DNA from: Apodemus sylvaticus
Lineage: Eukaryota > Chordata > Mammalia > Rodentia > Muridae
Length of the DNA stretch: 64,000 bases
Reading direction: 5' to 3'
Assembly (NCBI RefSeq): GCF_947179515.1
Contig: NC_067472.1
Coordinates: 170,112,107-170,176,106 of the forward strand
Shown here: positions 23,701 to 34,055 of the stretch, piece by piece
How positions within the stretch are numbered: position 1 is the stretch's first letter
Layout of the letters: each line of letters begins with the position of its first letter
Notes under the pieces: model-generated
What the model was told of the DNA's origin: nothing
What the model saw: only the letters and a program-made list of their open reading frames with translations
The model's database searches: none
Position numbers and translations under genes: made by a program

Positions 23701-26700
23701 GCTCTCCTGCTCAGCTCCCCAGTTAGTCCCTTCTTGGTCAGGTATTCTGAAACAGAACTTCAGAAAGGAAAAGTCCTCCCAGCTGTGCTCCCCCGGGAGC
23801 ACCCAAGCTTAGTGATTCACTAGAAGTACTCAGACAGCTCAGCCTGTGGCCAGACTCAGCAGCTGTGACCACTGTAGTGGAAGAACATAGCATAGGTTGC
23901 AAGAACGGGAGCTTGCAGAGCCTTCACTGAAGTCACACGGACGCCCCGAGTCTCCAGCAATGAGGGGATCGCTGGCTGACAAGTTAGCATGTCAGGTTCA
24001 TGCTAACCTGACACAGCTGGAGTGATTGGGAAGAGGGAGCCTCAGTTGAGAAGTTCTCCTACCAGGCAAAAGTGTGGTGCATTTTCTTAATTAATTATTG
24101 GTATGGGGCCCACCTCACCATGGGTGGTGCTACTCACTCCGGACGACACAGTCCTGGGTGCTGTATGACAGCAGGGCGGGAGCCATGAGCACCACGTCTG
24201 CATGGCTCTGCACTTCTGCATGGCCCTGCACGTCTGCATGGCTCTGCACGTCTGCATGGCTCTGCACTTCTGCATGGCCCTGCACATCTACATGGCTCTG
24301 CACGTCTGCATGGCTCTGCACTTCTGCATGGCTCTGCACGTCTGCATGGCCCTGCACTGGTTCCGTCTCTAGGCTCCTGCCTTTTCTCAGGATGAAATGT
24401 GATGCGAGTTGATCTGAGTTACTAGCTAAAATAAACCCTTTTCTTCCCCAGTCGCTTTGGTCATGGTGTTTTATAAACGGCATTGGAAACCTTAATAAGT
24501 CAGGAAGTGAGCTGATGCTTGTTCATGGGACCTTCTCCCTAAGTCTCGGAAAGAGAGCAGGACTTGAGTGTGAGCCATGCTGGCATAGGAGCATTCCCAA
24601 AACTTATCTGTGCTAGCTTGACTCTCTAGTGGGGCAACCAGGACTGCCAAATCCTTGGTCTAGATAGCAGCTTCACAGTGAGAAGACAGAAGCCCTCTAC
24701 TCCGGATGTCGGTAATCAAGTTATGTGGGGTGATCAAAGAAAGAAGGCCCTTCAGGATGGGATGAAGTCTTACAGGCAACATGGAGGTTCAGCCTCTGAT
24801 GGACCCCGAACAGCTATGCAGAAGCATCATTATTGATTGTTACACAAATGCACTGACAGGGTAAGGTTTAGTTCTCATTGTGCACTGTTTGTAGCACTCG
24901 ATAATGCAGGATGTTCCGGGTTTGCCAGAAGCATCTGTGACTAAAGTCGTGGAAAAGCTGTAAAGCCCCTTCAGAAAACAGCTCTATAAATCACAGAGAG
25001 CAGTCACTGAAAGAAATCACAGGGATTTAGTTGAGTCCTTCCAGAAAAGAACTACTTCATTCCAATATTCACCCAGATACAATGACTGCTAATTCTCCCT
25101 CTCCTCCCTGCGCACATGAGCAGGCATCCATGCAGCAGGGCTCCCATCTCTACCACCCACCTCACCCTCAGTACCTCTCTCTAATGCCCCCAGGCTTCAT
25201 TTTCCAGGAAGCAACAGAGAGCTTGATCCCAAAAGATAAACAGTGAAAGGCAGCGTGCTGTGGGACACCTCTCCCGTGGGATTTGATCACACTGGGGCAG
25301 CTTTTCTTACCTGCCACCTGGTGTGCAGTGACAGAAGCATCCATCACTTCACCAGGGCCTTTCAGGTCTTAGCCCACAGTAAGAAATGCATTGACCCTGG
25401 CTCCTACACAGATCTGAATGAAGTGAGGGCCAGACATTTCCTGCTTAGCATCTAGATGCCTTCTGTATGTTCACTGACAATAGGATTGTTCTTTCTTAGC
25501 AGATGCTCCACAGCCCAGCCTGATTTCCCAGCCAGATGTCAGGGAAGAGCTGGAAGCTATACTCAGAGGAGGCCCAGAAGCCACCAGTACTGGTGAGTGG
25601 GAGGAGGGGCCTTCTGCACTCCGCACTGCAACCTCCAGTTGAGATCCTGCCCAGCCCCCAGCATGTGTCGACTGTCTACACATGTTGATGCCCAGCCTCA
25701 ACCCTTCCCCATTGTCTTCTGATGTTGCAGAGGTGCCCTTGCTTGGCATGCCTGTTGTGTCTCTTCCTTTGCCTTCAGAACAGCATCTTGGGGCCTCTCC
25801 AGAGCCGTTTACTCCAAGGCTCAATAAGGGGATGATTTCTACCCCCAAGTCAGTGTATGCATCCTCATGTCTTGTGGCCTCTGAGTATGTGGACCTCTGG
25901 TTTCCGTCTTCTACCTTCTTCCAGGCTTAGGCACAGCCACATTTGGGAGTAAGTCAGGCCATAGCCAAATGCTGTCTGACACAGCTACTCTATCATTTCC
26001 AATGCCAGGCAGCCCTACACTATGTGAAGTCCTGATGGAACTGTTTGCAATGGAAGAAAGGGGAGGGACTCTACAGGGGCATGGGAGGCTTTGTACAGTA
26101 TTCCTCTGTCACCGTAAGGAAGACTCTGAACCAGAGACTGCAGGTCTACCTTCACCCATCTGGACAATCCACAGACCTGGTCCTTGCTTACTGCCCCTGG
26201 GAGATCATTAATGTGAGTTCTCTGTAGCCTCCTGCTTGTGTGAACATTCCCTGAGGGTGAACAGCCGAGGCGCATGCTCCCCAGACCTGAGTTCTGTTTC
26301 TACCACTTCATCATATAGATTTCCAAGCACAGACAACCAAACATTCATGTACACACATGTACACACATGTACACAAATTTATTTGCAGGTCTCCAATAGT
26401 AACAGCTGTGCTGAGCTATCAAACATGCCTTTCTCTGCTATAACATATGCCTATAAAGAAAAGTCCTTAGCTGGTTGAGCTTTGTAGTCCCAGGACCCCT
26501 TGTCACTCGTAGCACTTGATACGAGTGGTATCATAGGGCCTGATACTTGTTGGTTGATATTTTCTATGCAGGGGGAAATATGAGCAAAGGTCTGGGGAAA
26601 AGGAACCTAGAGGCCAGCGTAGGCTGAGAGCCACCTGTAACAAAGGCGGGAGACAGCTTTGAACGCTGCTGTCTGTAAGGGTCATGGCCAAGCCCAAGAG

Positions 26701-29700
26701 ACACTGAGCAGTCCACGGCACAGAAGGCGCTGATTGGGAAGAGGATGATGGTACAGGATATTAGGGAGGGGCTAACAGAGCTGTGCGCTGTGTGCTGTGT
26801 GCTCAGGAGCACGGGTTAGGTCAGGGCAAAGCCGCTTGTGCCAGTTTCTTAACTATGGACTCCAGAGGGACTCACGTGCTCCTGCTTCAAGGAAGCACCC
26901 CGCAAATGTAAGCTGTTGCTATCCTGTGAGCTATCCCCCCCCTCTGTGTGTGTGTGTGTGTATGTGTGTGTGTGTGTGTTCCAGTTGACACTGAGGACAG
27001 TGGAGGATCCATAATAGACTTCATTACCCGAGTTACTGAGTGCTCAGCCTCTGAGAGTGCGGGATGATGAGGTGTGGGTGGTCAGGGAAGTCAGCATGGG
27101 GAAGTGACACTCAGACGAGGTATTAAAGATCGTATGGGCTCGGGATCAGGTTAGAGGGCATCTGAGCCAACCAGTCAGAGCATTTAGGGAGGGGACGCCT
27201 GCCACGGGGCTGTCACCATGTGCGCTGCTGGGCTGATATGCTGCTTGTATTTCTCTTTTCTAGGAAAGATGCTCTAGAAGGGTGTAATCAGAACAGTGTC
27301 AGCTCTCTTTATTAGACAGTTCCCAGAGCTAATATGGGAAAATAGACTAAGAGGTGGGGTCCAACAAGAAACTGGGGACCAGATTTTTAGTTGCTAATGA
27401 TGGAGATAGGAAAAAAGAAGGTTGAGACAGTTCCAGAGTAGTCTGCAAGAAATTAGTACCTGAGTCAAGGTAAGGTGTTGACCCTGGGTTCTAGGATGGA
27501 GAACTGGATCCATGGGCAAGATATCCCTGTCATCAGGATGCCTTGATTAAGATTTTGATCCTGTGTGATATGTGAGGGAAGGCTAATGCCTGCGAGGTGT
27601 TTTGGTGATCTTGGTTTCATGGTTATGATGATCACAGCCAAGACTCATTCTCTGCTGAATCCTCGCAGGCTCTCAGCCCCTGTGGCCACCCGAGCTTTCC
27701 ATTCGTACCTCCTGCCATTTCCAGCCGGAGCACCACTGACAGACACAGACTCACCATACCTTTCTCATGGCTGTTCTCAGGCCAAAGTATGGCTGTGTCT
27801 CTGGCCCAGGGAACAGGCAGCTTTTGTACACCCACCCCTCTTTCTCTTCCAGAAGTTCCTGAGACCAAGAACTCTTCTTTGCAGAATGATTTCTTGGAAG
27901 AAGACCTCTCCCAGATTATGGAGATATTTTCCAATGAGGAGCTCAACTTTGAAGCCTGTATAGGTGAGAACTGGTTACAGAGTTTTCTAGAAGATCCAGA
28001 AAGTGCTCCAAGACCTGACATCAGCAACAAGGAGAGCCCCACAGATCATCGGAGTCGTGAGTCCAGGAGCGGCCCTGGTCCTGGGCCTGCCCTCTGCACA
28101 GGAGAGGATGCTGTGGTGTCGGATAGTCCTGGGCCTGCCCTCTGCACAGGAGAGGATGCTGTGGTGTCGGATAGTCCTGGGCCTGCCCTCTGCACAGGAG
28201 AGGATGCTGTGGTGTCGGATAGTCCTGGGCCTGCCCTCTGCACAGGAGAGGATGCTGTGGTGTCGGATAGTCCTGAAAAGAACCTCACTCCAGTGATGCT
28301 GAAGGGATCCAGGGGGGACCTGAACCAGCAGACCTCTGTCCAGGGACATGAGAGGCTATATAAGTGTAGTGAGTGTGGGAAAGGCTTCAGCCAGAGCTAC
28401 CACCTCATCCAGCACTGGATTATCCATGCCAGAGGGGAGCCTCCTGCGTGGCCAGAGCAGCAGGGAGGACTCAGCCAGGGTACTCACTTTCACATGCCTC
28501 CAGGGACTCAGGCAAGCTACCACTCCTACGTGTGTCAGGAGTGCGGGAAAATGTTTAGTCAGAAAATGTACCTCCAGTGGCACCAGAAAATTCATACTGG
28601 AGAAAAACTTTGTAAAACTCAAAGTGACAACCTAGAGAAGCCCTCTAGGAGTCTGAGTGGTGAGCCTGAAAAGCGGCTTATGAGTAAAGGCGCTGACTCA
28701 GCAAAACTCTGTGACATTCAAGGTTGGGACCCAGAAAAACCACCTACTAGTAAAAGTAGTGACCAAGAAAAACTGCATAAGAGTCAGTCTGGTGACAGTC
28801 CGTCCATTCTTCATCCAAAGCCTATTACGCATCAGGAAACTCCTACAAATGCTAATCGCTTCAGATCTAAGAAGTGTGGGAAGACACTCAGCCGGGCCTT
28901 TCAGCTAGCTGAAAACCAGCGAGCCCACACTCGGAGACACTACAAATGCAGTTCATGCCCTGCAGTCTTCCACTTAAGGAAGCATTTCTTCCAACATCGC
29001 AAAACACACTTTCCCAGAACTGTCTTTGAGTGTCAAGAATGCAGAAAGATTTTTAATGGGAGGTCGTCACTCATTAAGCACCAGGCTGTTCACACCGGAG
29101 AAAAGCCATACAAGTGTAATGAATGCGGGAAAGCTTTCAGCCACTCCTCCACCCTGAAGATCCACCAGAGGACTCACAGCGGGGATCGGCCTCACAAGTG
29201 CAGTGAGTGTGCAAGGGCCTTCTGTCGCAGGACAGACCTTACTGAGCATCAGCGAGTCCACTCCGGCTTCAGAGCCCACCAGTGTCCAGTATGTGCCAGG
29301 CGTTTTAGCCGACCCTCGCACTTGGCTCGACACCAGCTGAGCCATGCTGCAGAAAGGCTCTTTGACTGTGCTCAGTGCAGTGAGACCTTCAGCCATAAAG
29401 AACAGCTAGAGCGGCACTACAAAAGTCACACCATCAGGTGCTTGTATGAGTGTAAGCAGTGTGGAGAACACTTCATTTGCAGGTCAACTCTCAATTGCCA
29501 CCTGAGCATACACAGCAGAGAACATGCAAGTGAGAAAGCTTTGGGTCAGAACTCCCAGCACACTGAAAAATGCATTAAGAATACCACGTGTGGAAAAGCC
29601 TTTGATCACAGCAAATACCTAGGGCAGCATGAGAAGATTCCTAGCCAGGTGACATCCTCTGAGGGCAGCCTGTGTGGGAAACCCTGTGGCCAGGGTGTGC

Positions 29701-30434
29701 AGCTCATTTGCCATCAGAGCCTCTGTGCTGGTATAAAACCAAATGAGTGTACTGGGCCTGAGAGGTGCATGCAGAGCACCTCTGTCGGTGAGCACCAGCC
29801 TTCCCAGAGGGAGCAGTCCTTTAAGTGTAACATATGCAACATGACCTTCAAACAGAGCGCCCACCTTTCAAAACATCAGCTGATCCACATCAGAGAGAAA
29901 CCCTTCAAATGCAATGAATGTGACAGAGCTTTCAAGCAGAGTAACTACCTCATCCAGCACCAGAAAATTCATACTGCCGAGAAGCACTTTGAGTGTGGTG
30001 AGTGTGGGAAGACATTTCATCAGAAATCATGCCTTTCCAAGCATCAGAAAATCCACTCAGGGGAGAAGCCCTTTAAATGTGGTGACTGTGGGAAGGCCTT
30101 CATTTTCAGTGCCCAGCTCATCCGACACCAGAGACTTCACACTGGGGAAAAGCCGTATGTTTGTCAGGAATGTGGGAAAGCCTTCAGCCAGAGCTCGTGC
30201 CTTACTCTGCACCTTAGGATTCACACTGGTGAGAAGCCGTACACGTGTAGCACGTGTGGGAAGACCTTCGCTCAGAAAGCAAACCAAAAGAAGCATGAGA
30301 GGATTCACACTGGGGAAAGGCCTTATGCCTGTGAGGAGTGTGGGAAAGCCTTTGGCTTCAGCGCCCATCTCAGGCAACACCAGAGAGTTCACACCAAGAC
30401 TGCCATAAAGCCTTTCACAGCTGCTCTGCTCTGA
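20779..30434 (+). CDS. Zfp473: Zfp473 (ZFP100), KRAB C2H2 zinc-finger protein of histone pre-mRNA processing
   Basis: Exons 20779-20787, 23144-23276, 25503-25592 and 27853-30434 join in frame to 937 residues. Order: MAE, a KRAB-A-like box (EFVTLKDVAMDFTLEDWEEL, about 4-30), an acidic linker, a fourfold 16-residue repeat (154-217), two canonical fingers (247-269, 303-325), seven fingers (about 441-631), three or four degenerate fingers, and seven fingers (734 to about 924) joined by H-TGEKP-type linkers. I count 16 canonical C2H2 fingers. The human protein ZNF473/ZFP100 binds Lsm11 of the U7 snRNP and promotes 3' cleavage of replication-dependent histone mRNAs in the nucleus; this role is inherited by homology. 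The 20779 ATG matches the human MAEEFVTLKD start. The open frame upstream of 27853 back to an ATG at 27789 is intron. No separate KRAB-B exon is evident. Confidence 0.94.
20901..21092 (+). mobile_element. B2 SINE with target-site duplication
   Basis: The element runs from GGGGCTGGTGAGGTGGCTCA to TAATAAATAAATAAATG and an A tail. ATAGGATCTCA flanks both ends (about 20890-20900 and 21093-21103). Confidence 0.95.
21672..21847 (+). mobile_element. URR1-type hAT remnant
   Basis: GCAGTGCTTCCCAACC at one end and GGTGAAAACCACTGCTC at the other form inverted ends. The internal block TTGCTACTTCATAACTGTAG is diagnostic. Confidence 0.8.
22085..22230 (-). mobile_element. Old B1 SINE, antisense
   Basis: TTTGAGATGGGGTCTCACTG continues to AAGTGCTGGAATTAAAGGTG. 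Confidence 0.7.
22785..22920 (-). mobile_element. B1 SINE, antisense
   Basis: The element runs from TTTGAGATGTGGTCTCTCTA to CCCAAGTGCTGAGATTAAAG. A partial plus-strand B1 lies just before it (22660-22765), so the two could pair as an inverted repeat in RNA. Confidence 0.8.
23144..23276 (+). CDS. Zfp473: Zfp473 KRAB-A exon
   Basis: The acceptor is CTTCATTTCAG and the donor GTAAGT. The exon encodes EFVTLKDVAMDFTLEDWEEL and then residues LFWDAALNDYQDIFSF. This is the classic KRAB-A spacing (VTLKDV, DFT, EDWEEL, L-DVM-like end), but the usual Y-R-D-VMLENY tail is replaced by YQDIFSF. That makes it a diverged KRAB box, as in human ZNF473. Confidence 0.93.
24000..24485 (+). mobile_element. Unassigned rodent repeat carrying an internal 18-bp minisatellite
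   Basis: It has the same family blocks as 14085-14505 (GAGCCTCAGTTGAGAAGTTC, TAAAATAAACCCTTTTCTTC). Its middle is expanded at 24196-24357 into about nine copies of TCTGCATGGCTCTGCACG/T. Confidence 0.7.
25503..25592 (+). CDS. Zfp473: Zfp473 linker exon with tandem acceptor
   Basis: The exon encodes APQPSLISQPDVREELEAI and then LRGGPEATST, an acidic/proline linker matching human ZNF473 in position and the motif GG-PEATS. The acceptor is a NAGNAG pair (TAGCAG, 25497-25502), so the exon may start at 25500 or 25503. The donor is GTGAGT and the phase 1-1. Confidence 0.85.
26943..26980. repeat. (TG)n microsatellite
   Basis: A TG run with one TATG interruption, in the Zfp473 intron. Confidence 0.9.
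27853..30434 (+). CDS. Zfp473: Zfp473 terminal coding exon (zinc fingers)
   Basis: The acceptor CTCTTCCAG ends at 27852. The exon supplies 860 complete residues after the split Glu78 and ends at TGA 30432-30434. It holds the acidic region (ETKNSSLQNDFLEEDLSQIM), the 48-bp repeats, all zinc fingers and a short non-finger tail (KTAIKPFTAALL). Confidence 0.95.
28080..28271 (+). repeat. Zfp473: In-frame 48-bp tandem repeat, four copies, in Zfp473
   Basis: Four copies that look identical by eye start at 28080, 28128, 28176 and 28224. Each encodes PGPALCTGEDAVVSDS. They are followed by a broken copy starting CCTGAAAAG. Human ZNF473 has a single related segment (TGED core), so the repeat looks like a recent lineage-specific expansion of disordered sequence between the acidic region and finger 1. 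Confidence 0.95.
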
Positions 30435-30454
30435 GAAAACATCAGAAATGTCAC
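30401..30454 (+). pseudogene. Zfp473: Out-of-frame remnant of a further C2H2 finger at the Zfp473 3' end
   Basis: In the +2 frame relative to the Zfp473 reading frame, these bases encode CHKAFHSCSALRKHQKCH, with C-x12-H-x3-H spacing. This matches the second half of the last finger of human ZNF473 (CQKAF...RH...H). The first Cys and linker are missing and the true frame stops at 30432 inside the remnant. Confidence 0.8.
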
Positions 30455-30584
30455 ACTTGTAAAGTAGCAAGTAACACTGCCAAGAGCCACTTGGTTACAG
30501 TGGAGGCCCATACTTCTGAACGCCTTCATCTGAAGCCAGCCATGGAAACCAACACATTGCAAACCTCCGCTCTCCATAAGTCCT

Positions 30585-30590
30585 AATAAA
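30585..30590 (+). terminator. Zfp473: Zfp473 polyadenylation signal
   Basis: A canonical AATAAA lies 151 bases after the stop codon, directly before the B2 insertion at 30605. A second AATAAA source is the B2 tail near 30763. Which one is used cannot be told from sequence. Confidence 0.65.
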
Positions 30591-30604
30591 AATTGATGAG
30601 GCAT

Positions 30605-30784
30605 GGGCTGGTGAGATGGGTCAGCAGTTAAGAGCACTGATCGCTCTTCTGAAAGTCCTGAGTTCAAATCCCAGCAATCACATGGTGGCTCACAATCATT
30701 TGTAATGAGACCTGACGCCCTCTTCTGGTGTATCTGAAGACAGCTACAGTGTACTCACATTTAATAAAATAAATACATCTTTTA
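30605..30784 (+). mobile_element. B2 SINE inserted just after the Zfp473 poly(A) signal
   Basis: The B2 runs from GGGCTGGTGAGATGGGTCAG to AATAAATACATCTTTT. AAATTGATGAGGCAT (30590-30604) and AAATCGATGAGGCAT (30785-30799) are the target-site duplication, 14 of 15 identical. Confidence 0.95.
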
Positions 30785-30827
30785 AAATCGATGAGGCATT
30801 GTACAGACACATTCCATCCAGACCAGT

Positions 30828-31010
30828 GGTTCTCATATAGTTCCTTATGCTGTGGTCACCATAAAATCATTTTGTTGCTACCTCATAACTGCAATTTTGT
30901 TTCTTTTATGAATTGTAATGTAGACTTCTTCAGTGGTCTTGGGGGATTCCTGTGAAAGGGTCTTTCCACCCACAAAGGTGTCAAGACCTACAGATTGAAA
31001 GCTGCTGATT
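30828..31010 (+). mobile_element. URR1-type hAT remnant
   Basis: CAGTGGTTCTCATATAG, GTTGCTACCTCATAACTGCA and a degraded far end (AGATTGAAAGCTGCTG). Confidence 0.8.
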
Positions 31011-31290
31011 TAAGAAGTTGTGTTAGGATTTGGTGGCAGACCTTAGAACCGGTCCTGAATTGAATTATAGTTCTGTCTTACTAATTACCTTGTGAAAATC
31101 ATAACATTTTATTAGTACTTCAGTTTCATCATCTGTAAAATGGGCATAATATCCATATTCCTCAGGGCTGTGGTGAGGATTAAATTTTGAGCACCTGATA
31201 CCTGGCACACAGGAAGTGTTTGCTGTTGAACTATGAATATATGTCTAACTATATAGCACAAATATACTTTTATGATAAAGATGAAAACTA

Positions 31291-31449
31291 GAGCCAGGTG
31301 GTGGTGGCACACACCTTTAATCCAGCATTTGAGAGGCAGAGGCAGGCAGATTTCTGAGTTGGAGGCCAGCCTGGTCTACGGGGTGAGTTCGAGGACAGCC
31401 AGGGCTACACAGAGAAACCCTGTCTCAAAAAACAAAACAAAAAAAAACC
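31291..31449 (+). mobile_element. B1 SINE
   Basis: The element runs from GAGCCAGGTGGTGGTGGCAC to CACAGAGAAACCCTGTCTCA and an A-rich tail. Confidence 0.92.
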
Positions 31450-31511
31450 CCCAAAACCCCGAAAACTAGAAAAGTGTTCTCTGTGGTTAACATTCACTGG
31501 ATTTTTTTTTA

Positions 31512-31695
31512 GAACTTATTTATTTATTTTATATATATATATGAGTACACTGTACCTGTCTTCAGACACACCAGAAGAGGCATCAGATCTCATTACAGAT
31601 GGTTGTGAGCCACCATGTGGTTGCTGGGAATTGAACTCAGGACCTCTGGAAGAGCAGTCAGTGCTCTTAACCACTGAGCCATCGCTCCAGCCCCA
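31512..31695 (-). mobile_element. B2 SINE, antisense
   Basis: The element runs from TTTATTTATTTTATATATAT through CCTGTCTTCAGACACACCAG to CACTGAGCCATCGCTCCAGC. Confidence 0.92.
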
Positions 31696-33259
31696 TCCAC
31701 TGGCTTCTAATGTTCTCCCATTTCCCAGTTTTTGCTCAACTCTTTACTCTTTCTCGTACCTGGCCTTTTCATTTCTTTGTATCTCTGCTTTGTTCTAAAT
31801 TTTTCCCCCACATATAAATTCATAACATAATTTTATAATTGCAGATTGCTAAAACTTATAACCTTCTGAGATTGGACCTCAGAGGACTCCATACTCACAG
31901 GCCACCTCTTCTCAGTCTTCCTCCATTTGAACTGTTATGTATACAAGAACCAAGTTTGTTATGGACCCAATGACTGCAAACATCTGGATTCATGGGTGAA
32001 ATGTCCTAACAGCTGGGCAAGTTAGGAAGCTGCCTGTGATGGTAACACAGAGGGCAGCACGCACAGAAGACATCACTGGTGAAAACTCTGTATGACAGTG
32101 TTTGCAGGAATGTGGGCCACACTGCTTTGTAGGCATTCTGCTAGGCTATCGGTCAGGTATACTAACAGGACTGCCCTTGCCCCCAACATTTCTGGAATGA
32201 GAAACAGCCCTCCAGGCACAGGATTTTTCTCATCTGACAGGTGCCATCTTAAAAATACTTCCTTTAAGTCCCAGGGAGTTCTGAGGCCACTGAGGATTAG
32301 TGGTGAGCCCAGCGGGCCAGAATCCTTCCTGTTGGCACTCTTGGCCTATCTAAGCCCTTCCCACTAGAAACCTCGTGGAAACACAGTGCCTCAGCACAAA
32401 AGAGTCTTAATGTGCATGGACATTTAAGTAATACCACATTTGGGAGGCTTAAAATAGCTGGTGTATATACACTTGATTTCAATTTTAAACGTTTGAGACA
32501 AGGTCTCACTACATACACTTGGCTACCCTGGAACTCCCTCTGCAGTGCCAAGCCCGCCCCCAAGCAGGTGTGCACCGCTATGCCCAGCTTTTTGGTTTTT
32601 TTTTTTTTAGGCTTGTACTTTCTTGGGATCCTCTTGGGATTGGATGTGACATGAGAACCTAGCTGACCTTTGGGTCCAGGCTATAATGTTGACCATTCTC
32701 TTTCAAGCAGTGTTTACTTCCTGCATGTGACCTCTGTCCTCTGAAGCTAGTTAGTCTAAGAAACTTACAGGCTGTCTACAAAGAGTGTATGGGCAGAGCG
32801 ACTGAAGGCAGGGATGCACACTGGTGGGACTTTTGTTTTGCTTTGTTTTGTTTAAAGGGCGCTGTTGTTGGACAGGTAGGCATGGGCATGGGCCACCAGT
32901 TTCTCTGATTTAAGGTTTGGTCTGAGTGTCAACTCCTCCACTCATCCTGGTCCCACACCTTTGATCAGCTGCTGGCCAGGCAGAGTCCCAGCTGCCAGCA
33001 GCACACTTGCTACTGAGATGGGGGTGTGTCCAAGAAGAGTTCCAGTTGGAGAGAGACAAAGTGAGGTCAGAAGTACTCCAGATTCAACTTACAGAGGAAA
33101 GAAAAGGCCGTAGGGTGTGGAGCATGAATATATCATGTTCCAGCTACTCTAAAAACCAGCCAGACAACTTTCATTTTCTCAAAGTCTACCTTTAATGATG
33201 GTTCCTAAATGCTTTAACCTCCCTTTTATCCCACCACCCACCCAGAGGTAGTGAAAAAG

Positions 33260-34055
33260 AAAGGATACAGGGGAAGTGGACCTGTTTGGAAAGGGTTCTT
33301 TGGAACAACTCTCATCTTTATTGTCAGGAAACTGGCAGTTTAGTTCACAGGAGTCAGCAGGCAGCCCGATCGACTCGAAAACACTTTATGGGTATGCCAG
33401 CAGTCCAGTTCAGTCGGGACAGCAGACAAAGCCAGCAGTAGTGGCACGGCCTAGCAGGAACAGCCAGGCCTCAGGCTTGGCATAAGTCAGCAGGAGGGAT
33501 CAGGAGGAACAGCAGGAGTTCTAGGCTGTGTCTCTCTAAGATCAGCAGACTGGAGACCCACAAGGGTGGCACAGCTGGCTCTGTAAGCGAGCCAAGCTCA
33601 GCCTCCGTCACTGTTGTAGAGTCCTAGTTACACTCTCCAAACATCTTGTGTCCTCCACGGGTTCTTGCCTCAGTCCATGCATCTGTCTCAGCTGACATTG
33701 CTTTGTCAAGCAGCCCGAGTCCAAGGAAGCAGCAAAAAGCCTCGGCAAACTACCAGAAATGTATTGGTGCGTTTCTCTCTTTGGAGCTCCAACAATGCAG
33801 CTCAACTATACTGTGTAAGATGCACCAATACATGCATGTTGAGCAAAAAATCTTTCATCACGTGTCCTTTCACCTGCTTGCTTTAGCAGAACATCCTCTC
33901 TCCTGTGTCTGCTTCAGTTAAACATTCCTTCACCAGTCTGCCTTAGTTAGCCTTTCACCTGTGTCCACTTCAGGAAAAGACCCCTTCATGTATTTGCCTT
34001 AGCAAAACACCATCTAACACAACTGACTCTCCAAAGAACCCTTACGTTTCCACTT
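33260..34055 (+). mobile_element. Unassigned repeat element, copy B (pair with 9230-9815)
   Basis: It opens GGATACAGGGGAAGTGGACC and ends ACACAACTGACTCTCCAAAG. The 3' third has about five imperfect units of 29-31 bp (CCTTTCACCTGCTTGCTTTA, TCTCCTGTGTCTGCTTCAGT and so on). It is the same family as copy A, with a longer middle. Confidence 0.55.

Noticed and set aside
27789..27852. ATG at 27789 as the start of an 881-residue zinc-finger protein
   Set aside because: A strong acceptor (CTCTTCCAG) lies at 27852 and the upstream exons join in phase and match the human protein; the extra residues are intronic read-through.
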